DNA from: Zoogloea sp.
GTDB lineage: Bacteria; Pseudomonadota; Gammaproteobacteria; Burkholderiales; Rhodocyclaceae
NCBI GenBank assembly: GCA_016720685.1
Contig: JADKKC010000016.1
Coordinates: 1-64,000 of the forward strand
Direction of reading: 5' to 3'
Length of the DNA stretch: 64,000 nt
In this document: positions 55,729 to 63,555 of the stretch, piece after piece
Layout of the letters: every line of letters begins with the position of its first letter
How positions within the stretch are numbered: position 1 is the stretch's first letter
Program-made: the position numbers and the translations under genes
The notes under the pieces: generated by a model
Told to the model about the DNA's origin: nothing
The model's database searches: none
Seen by the model: the letters and a program-made list of their open reading frames with translations, nothing else

Positions 55729-55744
55729 TGGCACGCTCCTCGCT
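55729..55744 (+). promoter_or_regulatory. Sigma-54 promoter of the nrt operon
   Basis: TGGCACG (55729-55735) and TCGCT (55740-55744) are at the exact RpoN spacing (GG-N10-GC); the -12 element differs from TTGCT at one position. Transcription is expected to start near 55756. NtrC-dependent control of nitrate uptake is standard in proteobacteria. Confidence 0.75.
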
Positions 55745-55753
55745 AAGAATGAA

Positions 55754-55859
55754 ATCAAGTTGGCCCAACGGCGGGCCAGCTTGATCAGGCGATCTCACTT
55801 GGACAAGGGCGTCCATCCCTCGCAGGTTTTTGCGGGGCGATGCGACGCCCGTTTTTTTT
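55754..55859 (+). promoter_or_regulatory. ANTAR (NasT) two-hairpin leader with terminator, upstream of nrtA
   Basis: Hairpin P1: ATCAAGTTGGCCC (55754-55766) pairs with GGGCCAGCTTGAT (55773-55785), one G-T pair included, leaving the hexaloop AACGGC (55767-55772). Hairpin P2: TGGAC (55800-55804) pairs with GTCCA (55811-55815), loop AAGGGC (55805-55810). Both loops have A at position 1 and G at position 4, the rule for ANTAR targets. A terminator stem GGGCGTC (55807-55813) with GACGCCC (55844-55850) and eight T follows, and its left arm lies inside P2, so P2 and the terminator exclude each other. NasT bound to P1-P2 would allow read-through into nrtABD. Confidence 0.9.
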
Positions 55860-55883
55860 GAATGACCGGATCAGGGGCGGGCT

Positions 55884-57140
55884 ATGAGCAAGCAATTCGA
55901 CGACACGATTCTTTCCCGCCGCGGCTTTCTGAAGGCCGGGGCCACTTTGGGAGGTATGGCGGCAATGGGCACGATGCTCCCCGCGGGCGGCGTCTGGGCG
56001 GCAGGCTCGGACAAGCCGGAACTGGAAGAAGTGAAGATCGGCTTCATCCCGCTGACCGACTGCTCGTCGGTGGTGATGGCTTCCGTGATGGGCTTCGACA
56101 AGAAGTACGGCATCAAGATCGTTCCGAGCAAGGAAGCCTCCTGGGCCGGCGTGCGCGACAAGCTGGCCAACGGCGAACTGCACGCGGCGCATGTGCTTTA
56201 CGGCCTGATCTATGGCCTGCACCTGGGCATCGGCGGCCCCAAGAAGGACATGGCGGTGCTCATGACCCTCAACAACAACGGCCAGGCCATCACCCTTTCC
56301 AACGGCCTGAAGGATAAGGGCGCCGTGGATGGTGCCTCGCTGGCCAAGGTCATCGCCAAAAAGGACAAGGAATACACCTTCGCCCAGACCTTTCCCACCG
56401 GCACCCACGCCATGTGGCTTTACTACTGGCTGGCGGCCCACGGTATCGACCCGTTCAAGGACGTGAAGAACATCGTTGTGCCGCCTCCGCAGATGGTGGC
56501 CAACATGCGCGTGGGCAACATGGATGGCTACTGCGTGGGCGAACCCTGGAACCAGCGCGCCATCGTCGACAAGATCGGTTTTACCGCGGTGACCACCCAG
56601 GACATCTGGACGGACCACCCGGAAAAGGTGCTGGGCTCCACCGCCGAGTTTGCTGCCAAGTACCCCAACACGGCCCGGGCGGTGATCTGCGCAATCCTCG
56701 ACGCCTCGCGCTGGATCGATGCCAGCGCCGCCAACCGCAGCAAGACCGCCGAAACGGTGGCCGCCAAGAGCTACGTGAATACCGACGTGGATGTGATCCG
56801 CAGCCGGATGATCGGCCAGTACGAAAACGGCCTCGGCAAGAGCTGGTCCGACAAGAACCTCATGAAGTTCTACAACGACGGCGCGGTGAACTACCCCTAT
56901 CTCTCCGACGGCATGTGGTTCCTGACCCAGCACCGGCGCTGGGGCCTGCTGAAGCAGGACGTGGATTACCTGGCCGTGGCAAAGGCGATCAACCAGACCG
57001 AGCTTTACAAGCAGGCCGCCGGGATCGTCGGTGTGCCGGTTCCCAAGTCCGACTTCCGCAGCTCGAAGCTCATCGACGGCGTGGTGTGGGATGGCAAGGA
57101 CCCGAAGAAATACGCCGCCAGTTTCAAGATTCACGCCTGA
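55884..57140 (+). CDS. nrtA: Nitrate ABC transporter, substrate-binding protein
   Basis: A 418-residue protein of the NrtA/CmpA type. The N-terminus carries a Tat signal: SRRGFLKAGATLGGMAAMGTML (twin Arg at 12-13 of the precursor), with cleavage near GGVWA. The mature part has KIGFIPLTDCSSVVMASVMGFDKKYGIKIV, AHVLYGLIYGLHLGIG, FPTGTHAMWLYYWLAAHGIDP and GYCVGEPWNQRAI, all typical of nitrate/bicarbonate-binding proteins. It captures nitrate in the periplasm for NrtB/NrtD. It lies behind the NasT leader, so nitrate and nitrogen status control it. Confidence 0.93.
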   Translation: MSKQFDDTILSRRGFLKAGATLGGMAAMGTMLPAGGVWAAGSDKPELEEVKIGFIPLTDCSSVVMASVMGFDKKYGIKIVPSKEASWAGVRDKLANGELHAAHVLYGLIYGLHLGIGGPKKDMAVLMTLNNNGQAITLSNGLKDKGAVDGASLAKVIAKKDKEYTFAQTFPTGTHAMWLYYWLAAHGIDPFKDVKNIVVPPPQMVANMRVGNMDGYCVGEPWNQRAIVDKIGFTAVTTQDIWTDHPEKVLGSTAEFAAKYPNTARAVICAILDASRWIDASAANRSKTAETVAAKSYVNTDVDVIRSRMIGQYENGLGKSWSDKNLMKFYNDGAVNYPYLSDGMWFLTQHRRWGLLKQDVDYLAVAKAINQTELYKQAAGIVGVPVPKSDFRSSKLIDGVVWDGKDPKKYAASFKIHA

Positions 57141-57188
57141 CCTGCGGGGGGCGAACCCGTTCGCTCCCGCTGACACATGGAGATCAAG

Positions 57189-58112
57189 ATGACGACCGCG
57201 ACCTTATCTACCGCGCTGGACCAGGGGCTCGAACACGTGGAGCCGGCCGCAGTGACTGCCGATGCCGTCAAGAGCGGCACGACTTCCGTGACGCCGCCCG
57301 TGGCGAGCCCGGCTCCGCGTGGCCCGTCCCTGGGCGAGCGCCTGGGCGGCTTCATGCGCCGGGTGATTCCGCCGTTTCTCGGCCTTGCGCTGGTGCTTGG
57401 CGTGTGGGCGCTGGTGGCGATGAAATCCGCCGATTTTCCCGGCCCGGGCAAAACCTTCGACGCTGCCGTGGTGCTGTTTTCCGACCCCTTCTACAGCAAC
57501 GGCCCCAATGACCAGGGCATCGGCTGGAACATCCTCGCGTCCCTCAAGCGGGTTGCCGTGGGCTTTGGCGTGGCGGCGCTGGTAGGCATTCCGCTGGGTT
57601 TCATCATCGGCCGCTTCGCCTTCATGAACGCCATGCTCGAACCGATCATCAGCCTGCTGCGGCCGGTGTCGCCGCTGGCCTGGCTGCCGATCGGGCTGAT
57701 GGTCTTCAAGGCCGCCGACCCCGCCTCGACCTGGACGATCTTCATCTGTTCGATCTGGCCGATGATCCTCAACACCGCCCAGGGCGTGCAGCGCGTGCCG
57801 CAGGATTACCTCAACGTGGCGCGGGTGCTCAATCTGTCCGAGTTCAGGATCATCACCAAGATCCTCTTTCCCTCGGTGCTGCCCTACATGCTCACCGGCA
57901 TCCGGCTGTCGATCGGCACCGCCTGGCTGGTGATCGTGGCGGCGGAAATGCTGACCGGCGGCGTCGGCATCGGTTTCTGGGTGTGGGACGAGTGGAACAA
58001 CCTGAAGGTCGAGCACATTCTCATTGCCATCTTCGTGATCGGCATTGTCGGCCTGCTGCTCGAATACCTGCTGCTGCTGATCGCCCGCCGCTTCAGCTAC
58101 GGCGCCAACTGA
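57189..58112 (+). CDS. nrtB: Nitrate ABC transporter, permease
   Basis: A 307-residue inner-membrane permease with about six transmembrane helices after a Thr/Ala/Pro-rich N-terminal stretch. The EAA-loop VPQDYLNVARVLNLSEFRIITKILFPSVLPYMLTGIRLSIGTAWLVIVAAEML is the ATPase-coupling block, and GIGFWVWDEWNN is typical of NrtB. An ATG at 57189 is chosen because GGAG lies six bases before it; the ATG at 57177 would include that ribosome-binding site in the coding region. It dimerises to form the nitrate channel. Confidence 0.93.
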   Translation: MTTATLSTALDQGLEHVEPAAVTADAVKSGTTSVTPPVASPAPRGPSLGERLGGFMRRVIPPFLGLALVLGVWALVAMKSADFPGPGKTFDAAVVLFSDPFYSNGPNDQGIGWNILASLKRVAVGFGVAALVGIPLGFIIGRFAFMNAMLEPIISLLRPVSPLAWLPIGLMVFKAADPASTWTIFICSIWPMILNTAQGVQRVPQDYLNVARVLNLSEFRIITKILFPSVLPYMLTGIRLSIGTAWLVIVAAEMLTGGVGIGFWVWDEWNNLKVEHILIAIFVIGIVGLLLEYLLLLIARRFSYGAN

Positions 58113-58127
58113 TTCGGGAGCCCCAAA

Positions 58128-58919
58128 ATGAACGCAATCGTCAAAGTCGAAAACGTCGGCATGGCCTTCGAGACAACGAAGGGCAGCTTCGTGGCCCTGA
58201 AAGACGTCAATCTGCAGATCCGTACCGGCGAAGTCGTGTCGCTGATCGGCCACTCGGGCTGCGGCAAATCGACGCTGCTCAACCTCATCGCCGGTCTCAC
58301 GCTGCCCACCTCGGGCGTGATGCTGTGCAACGGCCGCGAGATTGCCGGCCCGGGCCCGGAGCGGGCGGTGGTGTTCCAGAACCACTCGCTGCTGCCCTGG
58401 CTCAACTGCTTCGAAAATGTCTATCTGGCCGTCGAGCGGGTCTTCAGCGCCAGGGACGGCAAGGAGGCGCTGCGGGCACGCACCAATGCGGCGCTCGAAA
58501 TGGTGCACATGGGCCACGCCGCCCAGAAGCTGCCCCACGAGATTTCCGGCGGCATGAAGCAGCGCATCGGCATCGCCCGCGCCTTTGCGATGGAGCCGAA
58601 GATTCTGCTGATGGACGAGCCCTTCGGCGCGCTGGATGCGCTCACCCGCGCCGCGCTGCAGGACGAGCTGATCGGGGTGATGGCCAAGACCGGTGCCACA
58701 GTGGTGATGGTGACCCACGATGTGGATGAAGCGGTGCTGCTGTCCGACCGGGTGGTGATGATGACCAACGGCCCGGCTGCCACGATTGGCGAAATCCTCG
58801 ACGTGAAGCTCACAAAGCCCCGCGACCGCCTGCAACTGGCCCATGACCCGCACTTTGCCGAGTGCCGCGCGGCGATCCTGGAGTTTTTGTACCAGAAGCA
58901 GATGAAAAAGGCCGCTTGA
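58128..58919 (+). CDS. nrtD: Nitrate ABC transporter, ATPase (NrtD-type)
   Basis: A 263-residue ABC ATPase with Walker A GHSGCGKSTLLN (about 41-52), Q-loop FQNHSLLPWLN, signature ISGGMKQRI, Walker B ILLMDEPFGALD and the switch His in VTHDVDEA. It is a single-domain protein without the NrtA-like regulatory extension found in cyanobacterial NrtC. It powers the import of nitrate. It follows nrtB by 15 bases; its 3' end shares a hairpin with the convergent nitroreductase gene. Confidence 0.93.
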   Translation: MNAIVKVENVGMAFETTKGSFVALKDVNLQIRTGEVVSLIGHSGCGKSTLLNLIAGLTLPTSGVMLCNGREIAGPGPERAVVFQNHSLLPWLNCFENVYLAVERVFSARDGKEALRARTNAALEMVHMGHAAQKLPHEISGGMKQRIGIARAFAMEPKILLMDEPFGALDALTRAALQDELIGVMAKTGATVVMVTHDVDEAVLLSDRVVMMTNGPAATIGEILDVKLTKPRDRLQLAHDPHFAECRAAILEFLYQKQMKKAA

Positions 58920-58928
58920 TGCGGCCTT
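58905..58928 (-). terminator. Hairpin between nrtD and the nitroreductase gene
   Basis: AAGGCCGC (58908-58915) pairs with GCGGCCTT (58921-58928). Read on the minus strand it is followed by a T-run, so it best serves the nitroreductase gene; it may also end nrtD without a T-run. Confidence 0.8.
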
Positions 58929-58946
58929 GAGGCGGGGCGCTCTGCT

Positions 58947-59768
58947 TTACTTCAGTTCGAAGCCGCGCTGGTGCAGGGCCTCCACCAGCCGGTCGCGACC
59001 CGACAGCGCGGCGGTGTCGCGGACGCGCTTGGCGGAATGGTTGGACCACGTGCCGCGAACCTTCATGCCCTGGCTGGCATAAAAGGCGCTCATGGCCGTG
59101 TCGTAGCTTTCCAGCCCCGCAGCCTGGGCGGGCAGGGAATAGGTTTCGTTGTGCAGCACCACCGATTGCGGCGGACGCGGCTTGACGGCGGCCGGCTGGT
59201 CCGGATCGGGCGTGCCGACGCACAGGCCGAACATCGCAACCACGCGCGGCGGCAATTGCAGTTCGGCCGCCACTTCTTCAGGGCGGTTGCGCATCGCGCC
59301 GATGTACACCGTGCCCAGGCCCAGGGATTCGGCGGCCGAAACCGCGTTTTGCGCGGCGAGGGCGGCATCGATCACGCCCACTTCAAACATCTCCAGGTAG
59401 TCCAGCGCCACGTGTTCCTCGCCGACTTTTTGCGCCACCTGCTCCAGCCGCGCCAGGTCGGCCAGCCACACGAGCAGCAGCGGGGCCTGGCGGATGTGCG
59501 GCTGGTCGCCGGCCAGCACGGCCAGGCGGGACTTGCGCGCCGGGTCGCGCACGGCCACCACGCTCCAGGCGTGCAGATTGGACGAACTGGCGGCCGACTG
59601 GGCGGCAGCTACGATGGCCGCCAGTTGGTGGTCATTCACCGGATCGGGCAGGTAGGCGCGCACCGAGCGGTGGGCCAGCAGGTGGTCGATGAGCGTTGAG
59701 CCGGCGGCGGGTACGGCCACGTCGGGCGAGCCGTAGCGGGCCTGGTAAAGGGAAGCGCGGGTGGTCAT
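58947..59768 (-). CDS. NADPH-dependent nitroreductase (NfsA-like)
   Basis: A 273-residue flavoprotein of the oxygen-insensitive nitroreductase family. HRSVRAYLPDPVND (about 32-46) is the FMN phosphate-contact region, AAQSAASSSNLHAWSVVAVRD the next block, LGTVYIGAMRN the FMN-binding segment, and FGLCVGTPDPDQPAAVKPRPPQSVVLHNETY the NfsA/FRP-type extension. It reduces nitro-aromatics or flavins with NADPH. Convergent with nrtD; no special link to nitrate metabolism is visible. Confidence 0.9.
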   Translation of the reverse strand: MTTRASLYQARYGSPDVAVPAAGSTLIDHLLAHRSVRAYLPDPVNDHQLAAIVAAAQSAASSSNLHAWSVVAVRDPARKSRLAVLAGDQPHIRQAPLLLVWLADLARLEQVAQKVGEEHVALDYLEMFEVGVIDAALAAQNAVSAAESLGLGTVYIGAMRNRPEEVAAELQLPPRVVAMFGLCVGTPDPDQPAAVKPRPPQSVVLHNETYSLPAQAAGLESYDTAMSAFYASQGMKVRGTWSNHSAKRVRDTAALSGRDRLVEALHQRGFELK

Positions 59769-59853
59769 GGGATTCCTGGCGAGGGTTCAAGCCGGGGCGG
59801 AGGGATTCCGCCGCCGGCAAAAACGCCGATTCTAGCGCCAGTAGACGCCGGTT

Positions 59854-60438
59854 TCAGCTGGCGCGGGGCTTGCGGCTGCGCGGAGCCGGGGCCTCAGCGC
59901 CGGCTGCGTCGCTGTCCACCGGCTCCGCGATGAGGGCCCCGGACGCCTGGCGGACCTGCTCCTCGAGCATGCCGGTGCCGCGGGCGGCCGCGTCAGCCAG
60001 CTCGTTGAAGCCGTTTTCCGCCTGGCGGATGGCCGTTTTCATGTTGTCGATGGCCACTTCGCCGTTGGCGTCGGCGCTGAGGGCGGCGCGGTCCATCTGC
60101 CGCAACAGCACCGTGTCGAGCACCGCAACCTGCTTCTTGGCCAGGTGCAGAACCGCCTGGTGGGCGTCGCCGATGATGCCGAAGTATTCGCTGACGAGGC
60201 TGGCGGAGTCGGCGTGCCAGTCGTTGTCGTGCCGGCGCGTCAGGCTGTCGAAGCTGAACTCGCGGGTCTCGGCGAGGGCCGCCATGCGGCTGTGGCCGCG
60301 CTCGAAGGCTTGGCGCCCGGCGCGCATGGTCAGCTCGGCAAGCTTCTCGGTGGCATCGACCCACGCGCGGGAGGCGAGGTGCAGGTTGTCGATGGTGTGC
60401 AGGCGGGTTTGCTGGATATCGGTGGAAGACAGGTACAT
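59854..60438 (-). CDS. phaP: Phasin family protein
   Basis: A 194-residue helical protein. LHLASRAWVDATEKLAELTMRAGRQAFERGHSRMAALAETREF and AKKQVAVLDTVLLRQMDRAALSADANGEVAIDNMKTAIRQAENGFNELADAA fit the phasin pattern. The last about 25 residues are Ala/Pro-rich and basic (APAPRSRKPRAS), as in phasins that also touch DNA. Phasins coat polyhydroxyalkanoate granules. No synthase (phaC) is in the window. A GGAG-like ribosome-binding site precedes ATG 60438. Confidence 0.8.
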   Translation of the reverse strand: MYLSSTDIQQTRLHTIDNLHLASRAWVDATEKLAELTMRAGRQAFERGHSRMAALAETREFSFDSLTRRHDNDWHADSASLVSEYFGIIGDAHQAVLHLAKKQVAVLDTVLLRQMDRAALSADANGEVAIDNMKTAIRQAENGFNELADAAARGTGMLEEQVRQASGALIAEPVDSDAAGAEAPAPRSRKPRAS

Positions 60439-60457
60439 GACGGTCTCCTGAATAGGG

Positions 60458-60486
60458 AAAACGGGCCCCTCAGGCTAAGGGCCCGT
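60458..60486 (-). terminator. Terminator of the acyltransferase gene
   Basis: On the minus strand ACGGGCCC (60486-60479) pairs with GGGCCCGT (60468-60461) and is followed by TTT. It separates the acyltransferase gene from the phasin gene. Confidence 0.75.
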
Positions 60487-60560
60487 GATTGCAGTCAAAT
60501 GACAGGGACGCGGGGATACGCCGGCGGAATGAGGCCGCCCCTGGCAGGCCGACCCGTGTT

Positions 60561-61331
60561 TCAGGGCTTGTTGAGAAAGACCGGCCGGCCGGTGGTATAG
60601 CCGGCTTCGATTTCCTGGATCACGATTTTCCAGATCGGTTTGACGAAGAAGCGCAGCCCCTTGATGACGCTGTCCACGTTCATCATCGAGGGCACGCGGA
60701 TGCCGCGGTGTTCCACCGGGCCGCCGATCTGGGTGATCTTCACGCCGAGCTTGGAGAAGTGATCGGCCAGCCGCGGTTCGGTGAGCATGAACAGGGTTTC
60801 GATCCCTTCGTGCCGGGCCATGGCGATCACGGCCAGGTAAAGGCCGATGGGGATGTACGGAAAACGGGGCTGTTCCTTGGTGCCGAAGTCGTCGTCGCTG
60901 AGGGCGAGGGCGGTTTTGGTTTCGCCTTTGCGGCGCCGGTAGTGGGCGCGCACCGCCAGCCGGGAGACCTCGGCGATGGTGCCGCGGGGCAGGCGCGCGG
61001 GATCGATGATGGAGCGGTCGAGGGTGGCGCGGCAGGTGTGTTCGAACGGCAGCGGAAAGCCGGGATCCTCCGGGCGGGCCAGCACCAGCCGGTTGCAGCC
61101 GACCAGGGTATGCGGCTCGCTGGAGCTGCGCATCAGGCAGTGCAGGCTGTGACGATCGTAGTCGTCGGTTTCGCGACGATCCGGTCGAACCGGCTCGAAG
61201 CCCAGCTCTTCGCAGTACACCTCGTGGCGAATCCCGAAGACATCATTCTGGGTGATGCTATCGAAAGCCGCGAGGACTTCGAAGTATTTCCTGAAGCCTT
61301 CGCCCAGACTGAATCTATCAAGTAGCGACAT
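60561..61331 (-). CDS. PEP-CTERM/exosortase-associated acyltransferase (N-acyl amino acid synthase-like)
   Basis: A 256-residue GNAT-fold protein of the kind found beside exosortase systems and similar to N-acyl-amino-acid synthases and autoinducer synthases. IRHEVYCEELGFEP, DRHSLHCLMR, GCNRLVLARPEDPGFPLPFE, EVSRLAVRAHYRRR and FMLTEPRLADHFSKLGVKITQIGGPVEHRGIRVP are typical. It probably transfers a fatty acyl chain to an amino acid or similar amine. It is divergent from the ThiF gene with 205 bases between. Together with the PEP-CTERM protein at 8809 it suggests that a full exosortase system exists elsewhere in the genome. Confidence 0.88.
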   Translation of the reverse strand: MSLLDRFSLGEGFRKYFEVLAAFDSITQNDVFGIRHEVYCEELGFEPVRPDRRETDDYDRHSLHCLMRSSSEPHTLVGCNRLVLARPEDPGFPLPFEHTCRATLDRSIIDPARLPRGTIAEVSRLAVRAHYRRRKGETKTALALSDDDFGTKEQPRFPYIPIGLYLAVIAMARHEGIETLFMLTEPRLADHFSKLGVKITQIGGPVEHRGIRVPSMMNVDSVIKGLRFFVKPIWKIVIQEIEAGYTTGRPVFLNKP

Positions 61332-61536
61332 GGCAATTCGGCCTCTTCAAATGAAACATGATCATGAACGATGTCAACGACCGGAGGCCGCATACCTTGA
61401 AAGCCAGTTAGGCGCCGGAGAGTGGCCGGGGGCGGAAATCCCGGCCGGCACGGGCGTGCAGCGGCGACATGGCTGCGCGGGAAGCCCGTCCAACTGTCGT
61501 ATGATACTGTTTCCCCGCCTGACGGATATAACGAGC

Positions 61537-62436
61537 ATGTCTAACGCCGGCACTCCCTTCAATTATGACGAAGCCTTTTCCCGCAACATCGGATGGGTTA
61601 CCCGGGCAGAGCAAGCGGCCCTGCGCGGCAAGCGCATTGCCATCGCCGGCATGGGGGGCGTCGGCGGGGTGCACCTGCTCACCCTGACGCGTCTGGGGAT
61701 AGGGGCTTTCAACATCGCCGACATGGATACCTTCGATGTCGTGAACTTCAACCGGCAGGCCGGAGCGTCGATGGCGTCGCTGGGGCGCCCGAAGGCCGAG
61801 GTGATGGCCGAAATGGCGCGGGACATCAACCCCGAGCTCGACATCCGGATCTTCGACAAGGGCGTCAATGCCGGCAACCTCGACGATTTTCTGAGCGGCG
61901 TCGATCTTTACGTCGATGGCCTCGACTTCTTTGCCTTTGCCGCCCGCCGCGACACCTTCAACGCCTGCCACCGGCTGGGCGTGCCGGCCGTTACCGCGGC
62001 GCCGCTGGGCATGGGCACGGCGGTGCTGAGCTTCCTGCCGGGCAAGATGTCTTTCGAGGAATACTTCCGCCTTGACGGCTGCGACGAGGACGAAATGGCG
62101 GTGCGCTTTCTGCTCGGCCTGTCGCCGGCCATGCTGCAGCGCGGCTACCTGGTCGATCCGTCGCGGGTCAACTTCACCGAGAAGCGCGGGCCGAGCACCA
62201 TTGCCGCCTGTCAGCTGTGCGCCGGCGTAACGGCCACCGAGTCCCTCAAGATCCTCCTCGGACGCGGCAAGGTGCTGTGCGCGCCCTGGGGCCTCCACTT
62301 CGACGCCTACCGCAACCGCTACGTCAAAACCTGGCGGCCGGGCGGCAACCGCAATCCGATCCAGCAGATCGGCCTGTCCATCGCCCGTCGCCAGTTGCGT
62401 GCCATGCGCCGCCTGGAACAGTCCGGCAAATCCTGA
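61537..62436 (+). CDS. ThiF/E1-like adenylyltransferase
   Basis: A 299-residue protein. RGKRIAIAGMGGVGGVHLLTLTRLGIGAFNIADMDTFDVVNFNRQAGA is the ATP-binding Rossmann opening of ThiF/MoeB/HesA enzymes; ArgNxxR-like residues and DGLDFFAFAARRDTFNACHRLGVPAVTAAPLGMG continue the fold. The double CxxC zinc site of MoeB is missing; one CQLC pair (about 228-231) remains. Start ATG 61537 is chosen; an in-frame ATG at 61501 is possible. It lies beside an exosortase-associated acyltransferase and a nitroreductase-fold gene, a grouping I recall from exosortase-bearing betaproteobacteria. It may activate a carboxylate as its adenylate; substrate unknown. Confidence 0.85.
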   Translation: MSNAGTPFNYDEAFSRNIGWVTRAEQAALRGKRIAIAGMGGVGGVHLLTLTRLGIGAFNIADMDTFDVVNFNRQAGASMASLGRPKAEVMAEMARDINPELDIRIFDKGVNAGNLDDFLSGVDLYVDGLDFFAFAARRDTFNACHRLGVPAVTAAPLGMGTAVLSFLPGKMSFEEYFRLDGCDEDEMAVRFLLGLSPAMLQRGYLVDPSRVNFTEKRGPSTIAACQLCAGVTATESLKILLGRGKVLCAPWGLHFDAYRNRYVKTWRPGGNRNPIQQIGLSIARRQLRAMRRLEQSGKS

Positions 62437-62475
62437 TTTTTCAAGCCCCGAATCCGCCTTTTCGAGGAGCACCTC

Positions 62476-63555
62476 ATGGCCCGTCGTGAAACCCTGCTGA
62501 AAATCCTCGACCTGGCCCGCTGGGCGCCCAGCGGCGACAACACCCAGCCCTGGCGTTTCGAGATCGCCGCCGACGAGCACATCGTCATTCATGGCAACGA
62601 CACCCGCGAATGGTGTCTTTACGATTTCAATGGTCACGCCAGCCACATGGCCCATGGTGCCTTGCTGGAAACCCTGCGCATCGCCGCCACCGGCGAGGGC
62701 CTGGCGGCAAGCTGGAGCCTGCGGCCCGGTTCATCCGACAAGGCGCCGGTGTTTGACGTGCGCCTCGAAGCCCGCCCAGGCATGGCGCCCGATCCGCTCC
62801 TGCCCTTCATCGAAAGCCGCGTCGTGCAGCGTCGCCCGATGCGTACCACGCCGCTGACCGACGCCCAGCGCCAGGCCCTCAGCGCCGCGCCCGGGCCCGG
62901 TTACAGCATCAGCCTCTTCGAATCCAGCGCCGAACGCCGCCAGGTGGCCGGTTTCCTGTGGCGCAGCGCCTATGTGCGCCTGACTTGCCCGGAGGCCTAT
63001 CCGGTGCACAAAGAGATCATCGAGTGGCGCACCCGCTTCAGCAAGGACCGCATCCCCGAGCAGGCGGTGGGCGTCGATGGCGCCACCGCGCGGCTGATGG
63101 AGTGGGTGATGGCGAGCTGGGGGCGGGTCCAGTTCTTCAACAAATACCTGTTTGGCACCATCGCGCCGCGCATCCAGCTTGACTACATTCCGGCGCGGGC
63201 CTGTGCCGCCCACGTGCTGGTCAAGGCCGACGTTCCGGCCCGCGGCCTGGAAGACCACGTTCGCGGCGGCATCGCGCTGCAGCGCCTGTGGCTTACCGCC
63301 GCCTCGGTGGGGCTGCATTTGCAGCCGGAGATGACGCCGCTGATTTTCCGCTGGTACGCCCGGGCCGGGCTGACGTTTTCCAACGTCCCGAAGATCAACG
63401 AGGGCGCGCTGGCGCTGGCCGACGAGTTCGAGCGCATCGGCGGTTTCGGGCCCGACCAGGGCCTCACCTTCTTCTGTCGTGTCGGCGTCTCCGATGCGCC
63501 GCGCGCCCGCTCGCTGCGCAAGAGCGTCGACGAGCTGATGCTGACTGGCCGATGA
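62476..63555 (+). CDS. Nitroreductase-fold protein (MoeY-like)
   Basis: A 359-residue protein with a nitroreductase-type opening LLKILDLARWAPSGDNTQPWRFEIA (5-30; the SGDNxQPW motif is the FMN-contact region). The body has VVQRRPMRTTPL and LQRLWLTAASVGLHLQPEM, the dimer and flavin segments. It is longer than classic nitroreductases and resembles those fused to or next to ThiF proteins (annotated as MoeY in some genomes). It follows the ThiF gene by 39 bases and overlaps the next gene (ATGA). Probably an FMN-dependent oxidoreductase acting on the product of the neighbouring enzymes. Confidence 0.82.
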   Translation: MARRETLLKILDLARWAPSGDNTQPWRFEIAADEHIVIHGNDTREWCLYDFNGHASHMAHGALLETLRIAATGEGLAASWSLRPGSSDKAPVFDVRLEARPGMAPDPLLPFIESRVVQRRPMRTTPLTDAQRQALSAAPGPGYSISLFESSAERRQVAGFLWRSAYVRLTCPEAYPVHKEIIEWRTRFSKDRIPEQAVGVDGATARLMEWVMASWGRVQFFNKYLFGTIAPRIQLDYIPARACAAHVLVKADVPARGLEDHVRGGIALQRLWLTAASVGLHLQPEMTPLIFRWYARAGLTFSNVPKINEGALALADEFERIGGFGPDQGLTFFCRVGVSDAPRARSLRKSVDELMLTGR

